Shown here piece after piece: positions 27,674 through 36,613 of a stretch of DNA of 64,000 nt (its first letter is position 1; every line of letters starts with the position of its first letter). The DNA is from Clostridium_X cadaveris. Lineage in GTDB: Bacteria; Bacillota; Clostridia; Clostridiales; Clostridiaceae. The translations under genes were made by a program, and so were the position numbers. The DNA lies in the NCBI RefSeq assembly GCF_039521325.1, contig NZ_BAAACD010000019.1. The stretch is one strand, 5' to 3'. Below the pieces are notes generated by a model, which saw only the letters and a program-made list of their open reading frames with translations, ran no database searches and had not been told where the DNA came from.

Positions 27674-27687
27674 AATAAGTCTCCCTC

Positions 27688-29229
27688 CTAAATCACTTCA
27701 TTATTAATAAATTTTCTATACTGCATAGCTTCACATATATGCTCTTTTTTTATTTCTTTTTCCTCTTTAAGATCTGCTATAGTTCTTGATAACTTTATTA
27801 ATTTGTCATAGGATCTAGTAGTTAAGCTATATTTATCATATATAATCTGAAGCATATCTCGTACGTCACTGCTTAAATAAATAAGTTCTAATATTTCAGC
27901 ATGATTTAAATCACTATTATATCTCAAATTTAGTCCTTTATATCTTTCTGCTTGTATAAATCTAGCTATCTCCACTCTACTTTTTATAGCTTTAGAACTT
28001 TCATTATTTTCTTTTGATGAATTTAATTCATATGATTTTAAAGGTGGTACATAAGAAAAGATATCTATTCTATCTAAGATTGGTCCTGATAATTTGCTTA
28101 AATAATTCTTTCTTTCCTTATATGTACATGTGCACTGCTTATTTCTATCTGATGATAAATAATATCCACATTTGCACGGATTCATACTGGCCAGTAGTAG
28201 AAATTTTGATGGGTATTTTATATTTCCATTAGCCCTACTTAGAGTTATAAATTTATCTTCTAATGGCTGCCTTAATACTTCAAGAACATCTTTTTTAAAC
28301 TCTAGTATTTCATCTAAATATAATACTCCGTTGTGAGCAAGTGTTATTTCTCCCATATTGAGATCCTTACCACCTCCAATTATTGCAGATGTAGTGGCTG
28401 TGTGGTGGGGATTTCTAAAAGGCCTGTCATATATAAGCTTATTGCTTTTCAAATGCCCTGATACACTATATATTTTTGTAGTTTCTAATGCCTCCTCATA
28501 AGTTAATGTGGGAAGTATACTGCACATCCTATTAGCAAGCATAGTTTTTCCTGTTCCTGGTTCTCCGAACAATACAGTATGATGATTTCCTGCTGCAGCT
28601 ATTTCTAAAGCTCTCTTGTTACTTTCATGACCTGCTACCTCATTGAAGTCAAGGTCTCTTTCATAAGAATTTTCTATATTGGGATTATATTTACCATTAG
28701 GTTCAACTGCCATCATATCATTAAATATAAGCAAACTTATTACTTCTTTTAAATTGCTCAAAGGATACACCTTTATTCCTTTAAGTAATGTACACTCATT
28801 CAAATTCTCATAAGGTATTATGAAATCATCTATACCATTTTTTTGAGCTTCTATAATTATAGGTAAAATACCATTAACTGCTCTTATATCTCCATTTAAT
28901 GCCAGTTCACCTAAAATCAAAAATTTTTCTAATCTTTCTACTGGTATTACGTCTTCTAAAGCTAATATAGATATTGCAATAGGCAAGTCTAATAAAGTAC
29001 CTTCTTTTTTTATATTGCTAGGTGCTAAATTGATTATTATTTTCCCCAAAGGAAATTTATAGCCACTATTTATGATTGCGCTTCTAACTCTTTCTTTTGC
29101 TTCCTTAATAGATGCATCTGGAAGTCCAACTATATGAAAAGCCGGAAGGGATTTCCTTACATCAGCTTCTACTTCTATCATAATTCCATCTATCCCTCTA
29201 AAGGTAGCCGATTTAATCTTTACTGGCAT
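27688..29229 (-). CDS. yifB: YifB/ComM family Mg-chelatase-like AAA ATPase
   Basis: The 513-residue protein has an N-terminal ChlI-type Lon-protease-like domain (about 1-165), a Walker A GEPGTGKTMLANRM near residue 218, the Walker B/ATPase core and a C-terminal Mg-chelatase module. ComM, its Gram-negative relative, is a helicase that extends branch migration during transformation. It is 15 nt from dprA, supporting a shared DNA-uptake or recombination role, which is inference here. Confidence 0.9.
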   Translation of the reverse strand: MPVKIKSATFRGIDGIMIEVEADVRKSLPAFHIVGLPDASIKEAKERVRSAIINSGYKFPLGKIIINLAPSNIKKEGTLLDLPIAISILALEDVIPVERLEKFLILGELALNGDIRAVNGILPIIIEAQKNGIDDFIIPYENLNECTLLKGIKVYPLSNLKEVISLLIFNDMMAVEPNGKYNPNIENSYERDLDFNEVAGHESNKRALEIAAAGNHHTVLFGEPGTGKTMLANRMCSILPTLTYEEALETTKIYSVSGHLKSNKLIYDRPFRNPHHTATTSAIIGGGKDLNMGEITLAHNGVLYLDEILEFKKDVLEVLRQPLEDKFITLSRANGNIKYPSKFLLLASMNPCKCGYYLSSDRNKQCTCTYKERKNYLSKLSGPILDRIDIFSYVPPLKSYELNSSKENNESSKAIKSRVEIARFIQAERYKGLNLRYNSDLNHAEILELIYLSSDVRDMLQIIYDKYSLTTRSYDKLIKLSRTIADLKEEKEIKKEHICEAMQYRKFINNEVI

Positions 29230-29322
29230 ATCTTATCACCTCTATAGGAGAGTATAGACAGCTATCATAAAATATAATCTTTATTTTTTCATAATTATAC
29301 TAAAATGTTTTTTTATAAAAGC

Positions 29323-29357
29323 AAAAGGCTAAAGACATAGCTTGTCCTTAACCTTTT
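29323..29357 (-). terminator. Intrinsic terminator after the first cstA gene
   Basis: A 15-bp stem with two G-U pairs (29323-29337 with 29343-29357) and a 5-nt loop, followed by a U-rich tract. Confidence 0.82.
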
Positions 29358-29383
29358 AATACTTACTGTAACATATAACTCAA

Positions 29384-30805
29384 TTAATTATTAACTTTTA
29401 CTGAATTACCTTCTGAGCTCTTTCTTGTGTAGTTTAAAAATAATCCAAATAATATTAATGCAAATACAACTCCGCATATATTAGATATAGGTGCTGCAAG
29501 TCTGAATCCTTCTGGAGCTTGCAAAATGTAAGCAGAAGTTACAGCTGACATAAATACTGCTGGGATTGTACAAATCCAGTGGTTCTTTTTAGATTTAACC
29601 ATATAAGATGATGCTGCCCAAAGCATTATCATAGCTAAAGTTTGATTTGCCCAAGAGAAATATCTCCAAATTATAGTAAAATCTATAAATGTAAGCGCAA
29701 TACCTACAGCAAACATTGGAATAGCTATCTTATATCTGTTCATTATATTTTCTTGTTTCATGTGTATTGAGTCTGCAATAACTAGCCTAGCACTTCTAAA
29801 TGCTGTATCTCCTGAAGTTATAGGACATGCTACTACACCTAATATGGCTAATATTGCACCTATCTTACCCATTAATGTGTTTGATATAGTATTTACAACA
29901 CCTGCTGGTCCACCATTTGATATAGCTGCTTGAAGTCCTTCACTTCCACCAAAGAAAGACATAGCTGCTGCTGCCCATATAAGTGCTATAACTCCCTCTG
30001 CTATCATTGCTCCATAGAATACTTTTCTAGCTTCTGATTCCTTTTTCACACATCTAGCCATAATTGGTGATTGAGTTGCATGAAAGCCTGAAATTGCTCC
30101 ACAAGCTATTGTTATAAATAAATATGGAAATATTGGAGTTCCTGCTGGATGGAAATTTACAAACTGAATTTCTGGAATCGCATAGCCATTAGTACATATA
30201 CCAATTCCAATTCCAAAGGCCATAATTAAAAGACATGCTCCAAATAATGGGTATATCTTTCCTATTATCTTATCAACAGGTAATATAGTTGCTAAAATAT
30301 AATAAATTACAATCAATACTATAAATAGATTTCTGCTTTGCCCTGTTAAAGTCTGCAATAAATCTGCTGGTCCTGTTAAAAACACTACTCCTACTAATAT
30401 TAGAAGTACTACTGAAAATACTACCATTATTTTTCTAGGGGTTTCGCCTAAATACTTACCTACTATATCAGGTACATTTGCTCCATTATTTCTTATAGAT
30501 AATATCCCCGTAAAGAAATCATGTACCGCTCCTGCAAATATACATCCAAAAACTATCCATAAAAATGCTGCTGGTCCCCATAAAGCTCCTGATATGGCAC
30601 CAAATATTGGTCCAAGACCTGCTATATTTAAAAACTGAATCAAAAATATTTTTGGCCAGCTCATAGGTACATAGTCTATACCATCTTGCATTGTTTCAGC
30701 TGGAGTCTTAATTTTGTCATCAACTACAAATGTCTTTTCTACAAATTTACCATAGATTATATAACCTACTATAAGTGCTACTAATGATACCAAAAATGAA
30801 ATCAT
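29384..30805 (-). CDS. CstA-family transporter, paralogue 1 (carbon starvation / pyruvate or peptide uptake)
   Basis: A 473-residue polytopic membrane protein of the CstA family, with about a dozen hydrophobic segments. Conserved blocks are QFLNIAGLGPIFGAISGALWGPAAFLW, GFHATQSPIMARC and ITSGDTAFRSAR. Family members import pyruvate (E. coli BtsT, CstA) or peptides. It is a near-copy of the next gene (roughly 85 percent identical by eye) and has its own promoter and terminator. AGGAG precedes the ATG. The substrate cannot be assigned from sequence; the linked LytS/LytTR pair points toward pyruvate by analogy with BtsSR-BtsT. Confidence 0.88.
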   Translation of the reverse strand: MISFLVSLVALIVGYIIYGKFVEKTFVVDDKIKTPAETMQDGIDYVPMSWPKIFLIQFLNIAGLGPIFGAISGALWGPAAFLWIVFGCIFAGAVHDFFTGILSIRNNGANVPDIVGKYLGETPRKIMVVFSVVLLILVGVVFLTGPADLLQTLTGQSRNLFIVLIVIYYILATILPVDKIIGKIYPLFGACLLIMAFGIGIGICTNGYAIPEIQFVNFHPAGTPIFPYLFITIACGAISGFHATQSPIMARCVKKESEARKVFYGAMIAEGVIALIWAAAAMSFFGGSEGLQAAISNGGPAGVVNTISNTLMGKIGAILAILGVVACPITSGDTAFRSARLVIADSIHMKQENIMNRYKIAIPMFAVGIALTFIDFTIIWRYFSWANQTLAMIMLWAASSYMVKSKKNHWICTIPAVFMSAVTSAYILQAPEGFRLAAPISNICGVVFALILFGLFLNYTRKSSEGNSVKVNN

Positions 30806-30841
30806 AAAATCATCTCCTATAAAATTATTTATTACATTTTA

Positions 30842-30910
30842 ATTATAAAATGTAGACATTTTCACAGAAATATTATCAGCTTTAAAAGCCGATATAGTGT
30901 CATGAAATGC
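30842..30910 (-). promoter_or_regulatory. Promoter/operator of cstA paralogue 1
   Basis: A perfect TATAAT (30847-30842) has a poor -35 (TTTCTG, 30870-30865). Between them lies the palindrome-like AATGTCTACATT. Upstream, GCATTTCATG (30910-30901) and CTTTTAAAG (30888-30880) have their starts 21 bp apart. All elements recur at the same spacing before the second cstA gene. A poor -35 with upstream direct repeats is typical of activation by a LytTR response regulator. Confidence 0.6.
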
Positions 30911-30940
30911 GTTATATGTACATGAAAAGTTCTTAAAAAG

Positions 30941-31009
30941 TTTAAATTATTTATTATATATCTTAAAACTTATCAGTAATTATATATATTTAAATTATTT
31001 ATTATATAT
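30941..31009. repeat. 21-bp exact direct repeat between the cstA genes
   Basis: An AT-only 21-mer (tttaaattatttattatatat) occurs at 30941-30961 and 30989-31009. The 328-bp gap 30806-31133 otherwise contains the cstA1 promoter and the cstA2 terminator, with no gene seen. Confidence 0.7.
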
Positions 31010-31076
31010 ATGTTTATTTTATTAAGCATTTATTGTAACGCATAATAAGTTAATTATTATCATATATTTTGTATAA

Positions 31077-31113
31077 AATAAGGCTGAGGACTATTAACTC
31101 CTCAGCCTTATTT
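31077..31113 (-). terminator. Intrinsic terminator after the second cstA gene
   Basis: The arms aataaggctgagga (31077-31090) and tcctcagccttatt form a 14-bp perfect stem with a short loop and a U-rich tail. Confidence 0.88.
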
Positions 31114-31133
31114 AAAAATTAGTTTATTAAACT

Positions 31134-32555
31134 CTATTTATTAAACTCTAATGAGTCTTCTTTTTGGCTTTTTCTAGTGTAATTCAAAAATACTCCAAAT
31201 AAAACTAACGCAAATATTATTCCAACTATATTTGATACTGATGCAGAAATTCTAAATCCTTCTGGAGCTTGTAATATATACGCTGAAGTTACTGCTGACA
31301 TAAATACTGCTGGTATACTACAAATCCAATGATTCTTATTTACCTTTACCATATATGAAGCGGCAGCCCAAAGCATTATCATAGCTAAAGTTTGATTTGC
31401 CCAAGAGAAGTATCTCCATATTACAGTAAAGTCTATAAATGTAAGTGCTATACCTACGGCGAACATTGGAATTGCTATCTTGTATCTATTTCCTATTTGT
31501 TCTTGCTTAAGATTTATATGATCAGCTATTATGAGTCTAGCGCTTCTAAATGCTGTATCACCTGAAGTTATAGGACATGCTACTACTCCTAAAATTGCAA
31601 GCACTGCGCCTATTTTTCCCATAACTGTATTAGATATTGTATTTACAACACCTGCTGGTCCACCATTTGATATTGCAGCTTGAAGACCTTCGCTGCCTCC
31701 AAAGAAAGCCATAGCTGCCGCTGCCCATATAAGAGCTATAACCCCTTCAGTAATCATAGCTCCATAGAATATTTTTCTAGCTTCTGATTCCTTTTTTACA
31801 CATCTAGCCATAATTGGTGATTGTGTTGCATGAAAGCCTGAAATAGCTCCACATGCTATTGTTATAAACAGATATGGAAATATAGGGACTCCATTTGGAT
31901 GAAAATTAAAAAATTGAATTTCTGGTATGGTATAACCTTGAGTTGTTATTCCAAATCCAATTCCTATAGCCATTATCAAAAGGCAACAACCAAATAGAGG
32001 ATAAATTTTTCCTATTATCTTATCTATAGGAAGTATTGTAGCTAAAATATAATATATAGTTATAATAACAATAAATGTGTTTCTGCTTAGTCCTGTTAGC
32101 GTATGAAGCAAATCTGCTGGTCCTGTTAAAAATACAACTCCCACTAATATTAAAAGAATTACTGAAAATACAACCATTATCTTTTTTACTTTTTCTCCAA
32201 GGTACTTACCAACTAGTTCTGGTACATTTGCTCCTTTGTTTCTCATTGATAATATTCCGGTAAAAAAATCATGTACTGCTCCTGCAAATATACAGCCAAA
32301 AACTATCCATAAAAATGCTGCAGGTCCCCATAAAGCTCCTGATATGGCACCAAAGATAGGCCCTAATCCAGCTATATTTAAAAACTGTATTAAAAATATC
32401 TTCGGCCAACTCATAGGTACAAAATCCACACCATCTTGCATTGTTTCAGCTGGTGTTTTAATATTATCGTCTACCCCAAAAGTCTTTTCTACAAATTTAC
32501 CATAAATAATATAGCCTGCTACTAACGCTAGTAATGATAGTAAAAATGAAATCAT
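31134..32555 (-). CDS. CstA-family transporter, paralogue 2
   Basis: Same family and architecture as paralogue 1, about 473 residues. Differences are scattered single substitutions, with the most divergence around residues 120-230 and the C-terminal tail. The ATG at 32555 aligns with the paralogue start; a GGGGAG site lies upstream, and ATGs at 32561 and 32573 are alternatives. Tandem duplication with retained promoters suggests dosage or slightly different substrate affinity. It lies 336 bp downstream of the regulator gene, the nearest possible target of that regulator. Confidence 0.88.
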   Translation of the reverse strand: MISFLLSLLALVAGYIIYGKFVEKTFGVDDNIKTPAETMQDGVDFVPMSWPKIFLIQFLNIAGLGPIFGAISGALWGPAAFLWIVFGCIFAGAVHDFFTGILSMRNKGANVPELVGKYLGEKVKKIMVVFSVILLILVGVVFLTGPADLLHTLTGLSRNTFIVIITIYYILATILPIDKIIGKIYPLFGCCLLIMAIGIGFGITTQGYTIPEIQFFNFHPNGVPIFPYLFITIACGAISGFHATQSPIMARCVKKESEARKIFYGAMITEGVIALIWAAAAMAFFGGSEGLQAAISNGGPAGVVNTISNTVMGKIGAVLAILGVVACPITSGDTAFRSARLIIADHINLKQEQIGNRYKIAIPMFAVGIALTFIDFTVIWRYFSWANQTLAMIMLWAAASYMVKVNKNHWICSIPAVFMSAVTSAYILQAPEGFRISASVSNIVGIIFALVLFGVFLNYTRKSQKEDSLEFNK

Positions 32556-32595
32556 ATACATCCATCTCCCCATAATATTATTTATCTATAACAAC

Positions 32596-32664
32596 ATTAT
32601 AGAATGTATACATTTTCACAGAAATGGTATTGTATTTAAATGACGATATCTAAGCACGAAATGC
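32596..32664 (-). promoter_or_regulatory. Promoter/operator of cstA paralogue 2
   Basis: TATAAT (32601-32596), -35 region TTTCTG (32624-32619), perfect palindrome AATGTATACATT (32603-32614), and upstream boxes GCATTTCGTG (32664-32655) and CATTTAAAT (32642-32634), all at the same distances as in paralogue 1. The box at 32655 also forms an inverted repeat with atttcatgc at about 32676-32684. The rest of the 317-bp gap up to the regulator gene is AT-rich with no gene or terminator seen. Confidence 0.6.
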
Positions 32665-32890
32665 ACTATAAAGGTATTTCATGCTTATTTTTCCTTTTTT
32701 CTACAGTTCATTTCATTAGATTCTATTTCTACAGCTTAAAAAGCTTAGTTTTACATACAAATTATTATTACATTAAAAGATATATGTAACTTCATTAAAA
32801 ATATATTCTAACTTCATTTAATACTATTATATACTCATTTTCATCTATTTAATTATAACAATTACGGTTATTCAGTACTACACTATATAC

Positions 32891-33601
32891 TTATTTAAAA
32901 CTCAGTATTTCTCTAAATCTTTTTATATTGTTTCTACTTACAGGTATTTCCTTATCTATGTCTTTTAATTTTAAAACATAAGTATCATTAAACCAAGGTT
33001 GGACTTCTTTTACCTTTCCCAAGTTTACTATAAACGACCTATGAGATTTATAAAACTCCTTTGTTGGCAGCTTTTTCTCCATATCTGATATTTTATTTCT
33101 TGATGTATATTCGCAATCTTTAGTAAAGATTGCAACTCCTCTTCCAGAAGCTTGAATATAATATATATCTTTTATATTTATGACGTATATCTTGTTGTTC
33201 TTCAAAACAGATATTTTATCACTAGAAATGGCTGAATTCTCTTCAAATGAAGATTCCAACCTTTCAAGAGCAGATACTATTCTGTCTTTTGAATAGGGCT
33301 TAACCAAATAGTCAAAAGCATGTATTTCAAAAGCATCTAGTGCATATTCTTTATATGCAGTTATAAATATCACTTTTATATCTGGATTTATTTCATGTAA
33401 AATCTTTGCCAAGTTCATACCATCTAAATTAGGCATATTTATATCTAGAAATATCACATCAATAGGATTATTTTGAACATATTTTAATACGCTTACTCCA
33501 TCATCAAATTGATTCATAATTTTTATGTTGCTAAAGGTTTTTATAAAATATTCTAGTTCCTGTCTTGATGGAAGTTCATCATCTACTATTATTGCCCTCA
33601 T
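32891..33601 (-). CDS. LytTR-family response regulator
   Basis: A 236-residue two-component regulator. The receiver domain (1-120) has the acidic pair in IIVDDE, the phosphoacceptor Asp53 in IFLDINMPN and Lys101 in YLVKPYSKD. The C-terminal LytTR DNA-binding domain (about 135-236) shows FYKSHRSFIVNL and EIPVSRNNIKRF. The ATG at 33601 has AGGGGG upstream; longer starts reach into the kinase gene. It overlaps the kinase 3' end by 23 nt. Relatives are LytR, BtsR/YehT and AgrA. Likely targets are the two downstream cstA genes, which is inference from position and shared operators. Confidence 0.9.
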   Translation of the reverse strand: MRAIIVDDELPSRQELEYFIKTFSNIKIMNQFDDGVSVLKYVQNNPIDVIFLDINMPNLDGMNLAKILHEINPDIKVIFITAYKEYALDAFEIHAFDYLVKPYSKDRIVSALERLESSFEENSAISSDKISVLKNNKIYVINIKDIYYIQASGRGVAIFTKDCEYTSRNKISDMEKKLPTKEFYKSHRSFIVNLGKVKEVQPWFNDTYVLKLKDIDKEIPVSRNNIKRFREILSFK

Positions 33602-35267
33602 ATCCATCCCCCTTATTAATATTAAATGATATTCTTGTGCCATTATTTAATCTTTCAATTATCGGCGCCTTTCCATAAATGAGTTTTACTCTTGAATAAA
33701 CATTGTATAAGCCAATTTTGTTATCACTTATCGTCTCTTCATATATCTGGTTGATTATATTCTCATCTATTCCACATCCATCATCCTCTATAATTATCTT
33801 ACAAGATTCTGATTCATCAATACACCTTATCCATACATTCCTGCCAACTCTATTTTTTAAAATACCATGCTTTATAGCATTTTCAACAAGAGGTTCTATA
33901 GTTAAAGGCGGGATTTTAATATTCATACATTCTTTCGGAATGTCATAATTAATTTGAATTTTATCACCAAATCTAGCTTTTTCTATAGCTACGTAAGCTT
34001 TAACTTGTTCTAATTCTTTTTGAAGTTCAATAAGATTATCTTTAACTTCTAAATTAAACCTCAAATAATCTGACAGATTAACTATAAGCTCCCTAGCCAT
34101 ATCCGGATTAATTCTCACGAAAGAAGTTATAGTATGAAGAGCATTAAATAAAAAATGTGGATGTATTTGAGTCTGTAGTGCTCTTATCTCTGCTTTATGT
34201 GCCATCTCTTCAAGCTTTTTAATTTTTCCAAGCTGTAATTGTGTAGAAATAAGAGTTGATAATCCTTCTGCTAAAGATCTGTTTCGTTCTGTTATGTAAG
34301 AACTATTATTAAATGAAATTTTCAATGTACCTATAACTTTTTCATAATATATGAGCGGTGTTATTATTGAAGACTTTATAGAGTTTTCCATTAAGTCTGT
34401 CTTTGCATTTTCTCTTTTATTATTCAATGTAATAGCATGTCCAGTTTCTATAACGCGTTTAGTATAATCATTTACTATTATCTTGTGCATTATTTTTATA
34501 TTTTTGTTTTTAGCTGAATAAGCTAAAATCTCTTTATCATCTGTAAGTACCACAAATTCAGAACCCAAACTGCTCCTTATTATTTCACAGACTCTGCTCA
34601 AAGATTCCTCATTTACTTCCTTAAAATAAGGCAGCGTTTTATTTGCTATATCCAAAGTTATCCTTGCCTGCTCTCCAGCAAGCTTTTCTTTTTCATCTAA
34701 AATACTATTCACTATAGTTATTATTATGATTATACCTATAGAGTTTATTATAACCATAGGTATAAATATATCATTTACTATGATTACGCCATCATCATTA
34801 GTAAGACAAATCAATATCATACTTATACTTTCGGTGACTACTACAGAAAAAACACTGTAAATATATTCATTGCTTGATTGTTTATTTTTACATAAAAATC
34901 CCGAAGCTATTCCTGAAAATATAGTACTTATAGCACATGCTAGTGCCGTTGATTGTCCCATATTATATATAAGTCTGTGAATTCCTGCTATAGTACCAGC
35001 AATTCCTCCGACTATAGGTCCAAATGTTATAGATGAAACTATGATAGGGATATTACGTATATTTACCACAGACCCTTTATAATCAATCCCCATAATAGTT
35101 CCAAAAATTCCATAGATACCAAAAATTATCCCTAAGGTAATTATATCTTTATTTGATTTTTTATCTGTATCTACAATCTTTTGAAGTGTTCTACTTTTAG
35201 ACATGGTAAAAGCAATTAAAATTGAATACCCTAAATTACCTATTAATCCTCTTGTTAATTCCCACAT
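33579..35267 (-). CDS. LytS-type sensor histidine kinase (5TM-GAF-HisKA7)
   Basis: A 562-residue membrane kinase. Five to six hydrophobic segments (about 10-190) correspond to the 5TMR-LYT module, followed by a GAF-like domain (about 200-340). The phosphoacceptor block QIHPHFLFNALHT is at about 367-379 (likely His371), the N box VENAIKHG at 461-468, and the G box EDDGCGI at about 494-500. Homologues sense membrane potential (LytS) or extracellular pyruvate (BtsS/YehU; LytS in Gram-positives). All catalytic motifs are intact. A ribosome binding site AGAAGG precedes the ATG. No strong promoter was found in 35268-35458. Confidence 0.9.
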   Translation of the reverse strand: MWELTRGLIGNLGYSILIAFTMSKSRTLQKIVDTDKKSNKDIITLGIIFGIYGIFGTIMGIDYKGSVVNIRNIPIIVSSITFGPIVGGIAGTIAGIHRLIYNMGQSTALACAISTIFSGIASGFLCKNKQSSNEYIYSVFSVVVTESISMILICLTNDDGVIIVNDIFIPMVIINSIGIIIIITIVNSILDEKEKLAGEQARITLDIANKTLPYFKEVNEESLSRVCEIIRSSLGSEFVVLTDDKEILAYSAKNKNIKIMHKIIVNDYTKRVIETGHAITLNNKRENAKTDLMENSIKSSIITPLIYYEKVIGTLKISFNNSSYITERNRSLAEGLSTLISTQLQLGKIKKLEEMAHKAEIRALQTQIHPHFLFNALHTITSFVRINPDMARELIVNLSDYLRFNLEVKDNLIELQKELEQVKAYVAIEKARFGDKIQINYDIPKECMNIKIPPLTIEPLVENAIKHGILKNRVGRNVWIRCIDESESCKIIIEDDGCGIDENIINQIYEETISDNKIGLYNVYSRVKLIYGKAPIIERLNNGTRISFNINKGDGYEGNNSR

Positions 35268-35458
35268 AATTTATGACCTTCTAACCTTAATATTATATAA
35301 ATCATTATTTAATTATCTAGATTTGAATATATACATGAATTTATGAACATACTTTTATAATGTCCAATTTATCTATTTTAATAATAGCATAAATCCCTTA
35401 TTTACCCTATTAATTTCTTAAAATTTCTATATTTTATATAAAGGAAGAGTTTAATATT

Positions 35459-35821
35459 ATGAAAAAATTTAACAAATCCATTGGTACTCATGGTGAACGT
35501 TTAGCCGGAAAATTTCTAGAAAGATCTAATTATAAAATAATTCAATATAATTTCTCATGCCGTTATGGAGAAGTAGATATAATCGCCTTAGATAAAGATG
35601 TTTTGTGTTTTATAGAAGTAAAAAGCAGGTTTTCGCTTCTATATGGATCACCAAGGGAAGCTGTAACCTGCTTTAAATTAAAAAAGTTATATAAATGCGC
35701 TGAATTCTTTATCTTAAAGCACAATATTTCAAATATCAATTGTAGAATTGATGTCATCGAAGTTTATTTTAATTACAACAATAACTTAAGCAAAATAAAT
35801 CACTTAAAGAATGTTATTTAA
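35459..35821 (+). CDS. yraN: YraN family protein (UPF0102, endonuclease-like fold)
   Basis: A 120-residue protein with the UPF0102 motifs GTHGERLAGKFL, YGEVDIIALD and CFIEVKSR. The D-x(n)-E-x-K pattern is that of a restriction-endonuclease-like nuclease core. Its role is unproven; it is often found beside rnhB and rbgA, as here. It is one of the few plus-strand genes, and its 3' end overlaps that of rnhB by 18 bp. GGAAGAG serves as ribosome binding site. Confidence 0.85.
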   Translation: MKKFNKSIGTHGERLAGKFLERSNYKIIQYNFSCRYGEVDIIALDKDVLCFIEVKSRFSLLYGSPREAVTCFKLKKLYKCAEFFILKHNISNINCRIDVIEVYFNYNNNLSKINHLKNVI

Positions 35822-36598
35822 AAAACTTCTTCTATGAATCTTACACATACCATATTTTTTTATACCTTCTATATGCTTTTTAGTTCCATACCCGGCATTA
35901 TGTCCAAAATCATAATTAGGATATATTTCATTATAATCTTTCATAAGATTGTCTCTATAAACTTTAGCTATAATTGAAGCAGCAGCAATGCAAGCACTGT
36001 GTCTGTCACCTTTTATTATAGCTTTGTTTGGCATATCAAAATCTTTTATGAGATACCCATCAGATAAAACTAAATCAGGTTTAACACTTAACCCATGAAC
36101 TGCATCCTTAAAAACCTTATTGTTGCAGTACGCTATTCCTTTTTCGTCTATTTCTTCACTTTCACATTGAGCGATTGAATAAGAAATAGCTTTATTCTTT
36201 ATAATTTCAGATAGTTTTTCTCTTTTTTCTTCAGTTAAAACTTTGGAATCATTTACGCCTAATATCATTTCTGCTTCATCAACATTGAGCTTTAATATTA
36301 CAGAAGCAGCAACAATTGGACCGGCTAAAGGACCACGTCCAACCTCATCTACTCCCGCTACCATTATTTCTTCTCCATAGCTTTTATCATTATCGTAAAG
36401 ACCTTTTACTCTAATTCTTTCTTTATTTAATGCATCTAAGTTTTTTTGAAGCCTTTGCCCTAATGCATTTATATTTTTTCTTTTATCCTCATTAAGAGAA
36501 GCTATAATTAATAAAATCTTCTCTTCTGTTTCATTATTTAAATCCAGCTTATCTATCTCTTCTTTTACTTCTTTATATTTAAGACCTTTGTATAACAT
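35804..36598 (-). CDS. rnhB: Ribonuclease HII
   Basis: Removes RNA from RNA:DNA hybrids and single ribonucleotides from DNA. The catalytic acidic residues lie in VAGVDEVGRGPLAGP (about residues 80-95), VNDSKVLTEEKRE and the LVLSDG segment. It has the longer N-terminal extension (about 75 residues) of Gram-positive RnhB. 264 residues, 16 nt after rbgA as in B. subtilis. It is convergent with yraN. Confidence 0.95.
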   Translation of the reverse strand: MLYKGLKYKEVKEEIDKLDLNNETEEKILLIIASLNEDKRKNINALGQRLQKNLDALNKERIRVKGLYDNDKSYGEEIMVAGVDEVGRGPLAGPIVAASVILKLNVDEAEMILGVNDSKVLTEEKREKLSEIIKNKAISYSIAQCESEEIDEKGIAYCNNKVFKDAVHGLSVKPDLVLSDGYLIKDFDMPNKAIIKGDRHSACIAAASIIAKVYRDNLMKDYNEIYPNYDFGHNAGYGTKKHIEGIKKYGMCKIHRRSFLNNIL

Positions 36599-36613
36599 AT
36601 GAATCCCCCTATA

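Noticed and set aside
30850..30872. CodY box at the cstA -35 regions (ATTTCTGTGAAAATG)
   Set aside because: Only 11 of 15 positions match the CodY motif, below what I would accept, though it is conserved in both promoters. CodY control of cstA stays possible but unsupported.
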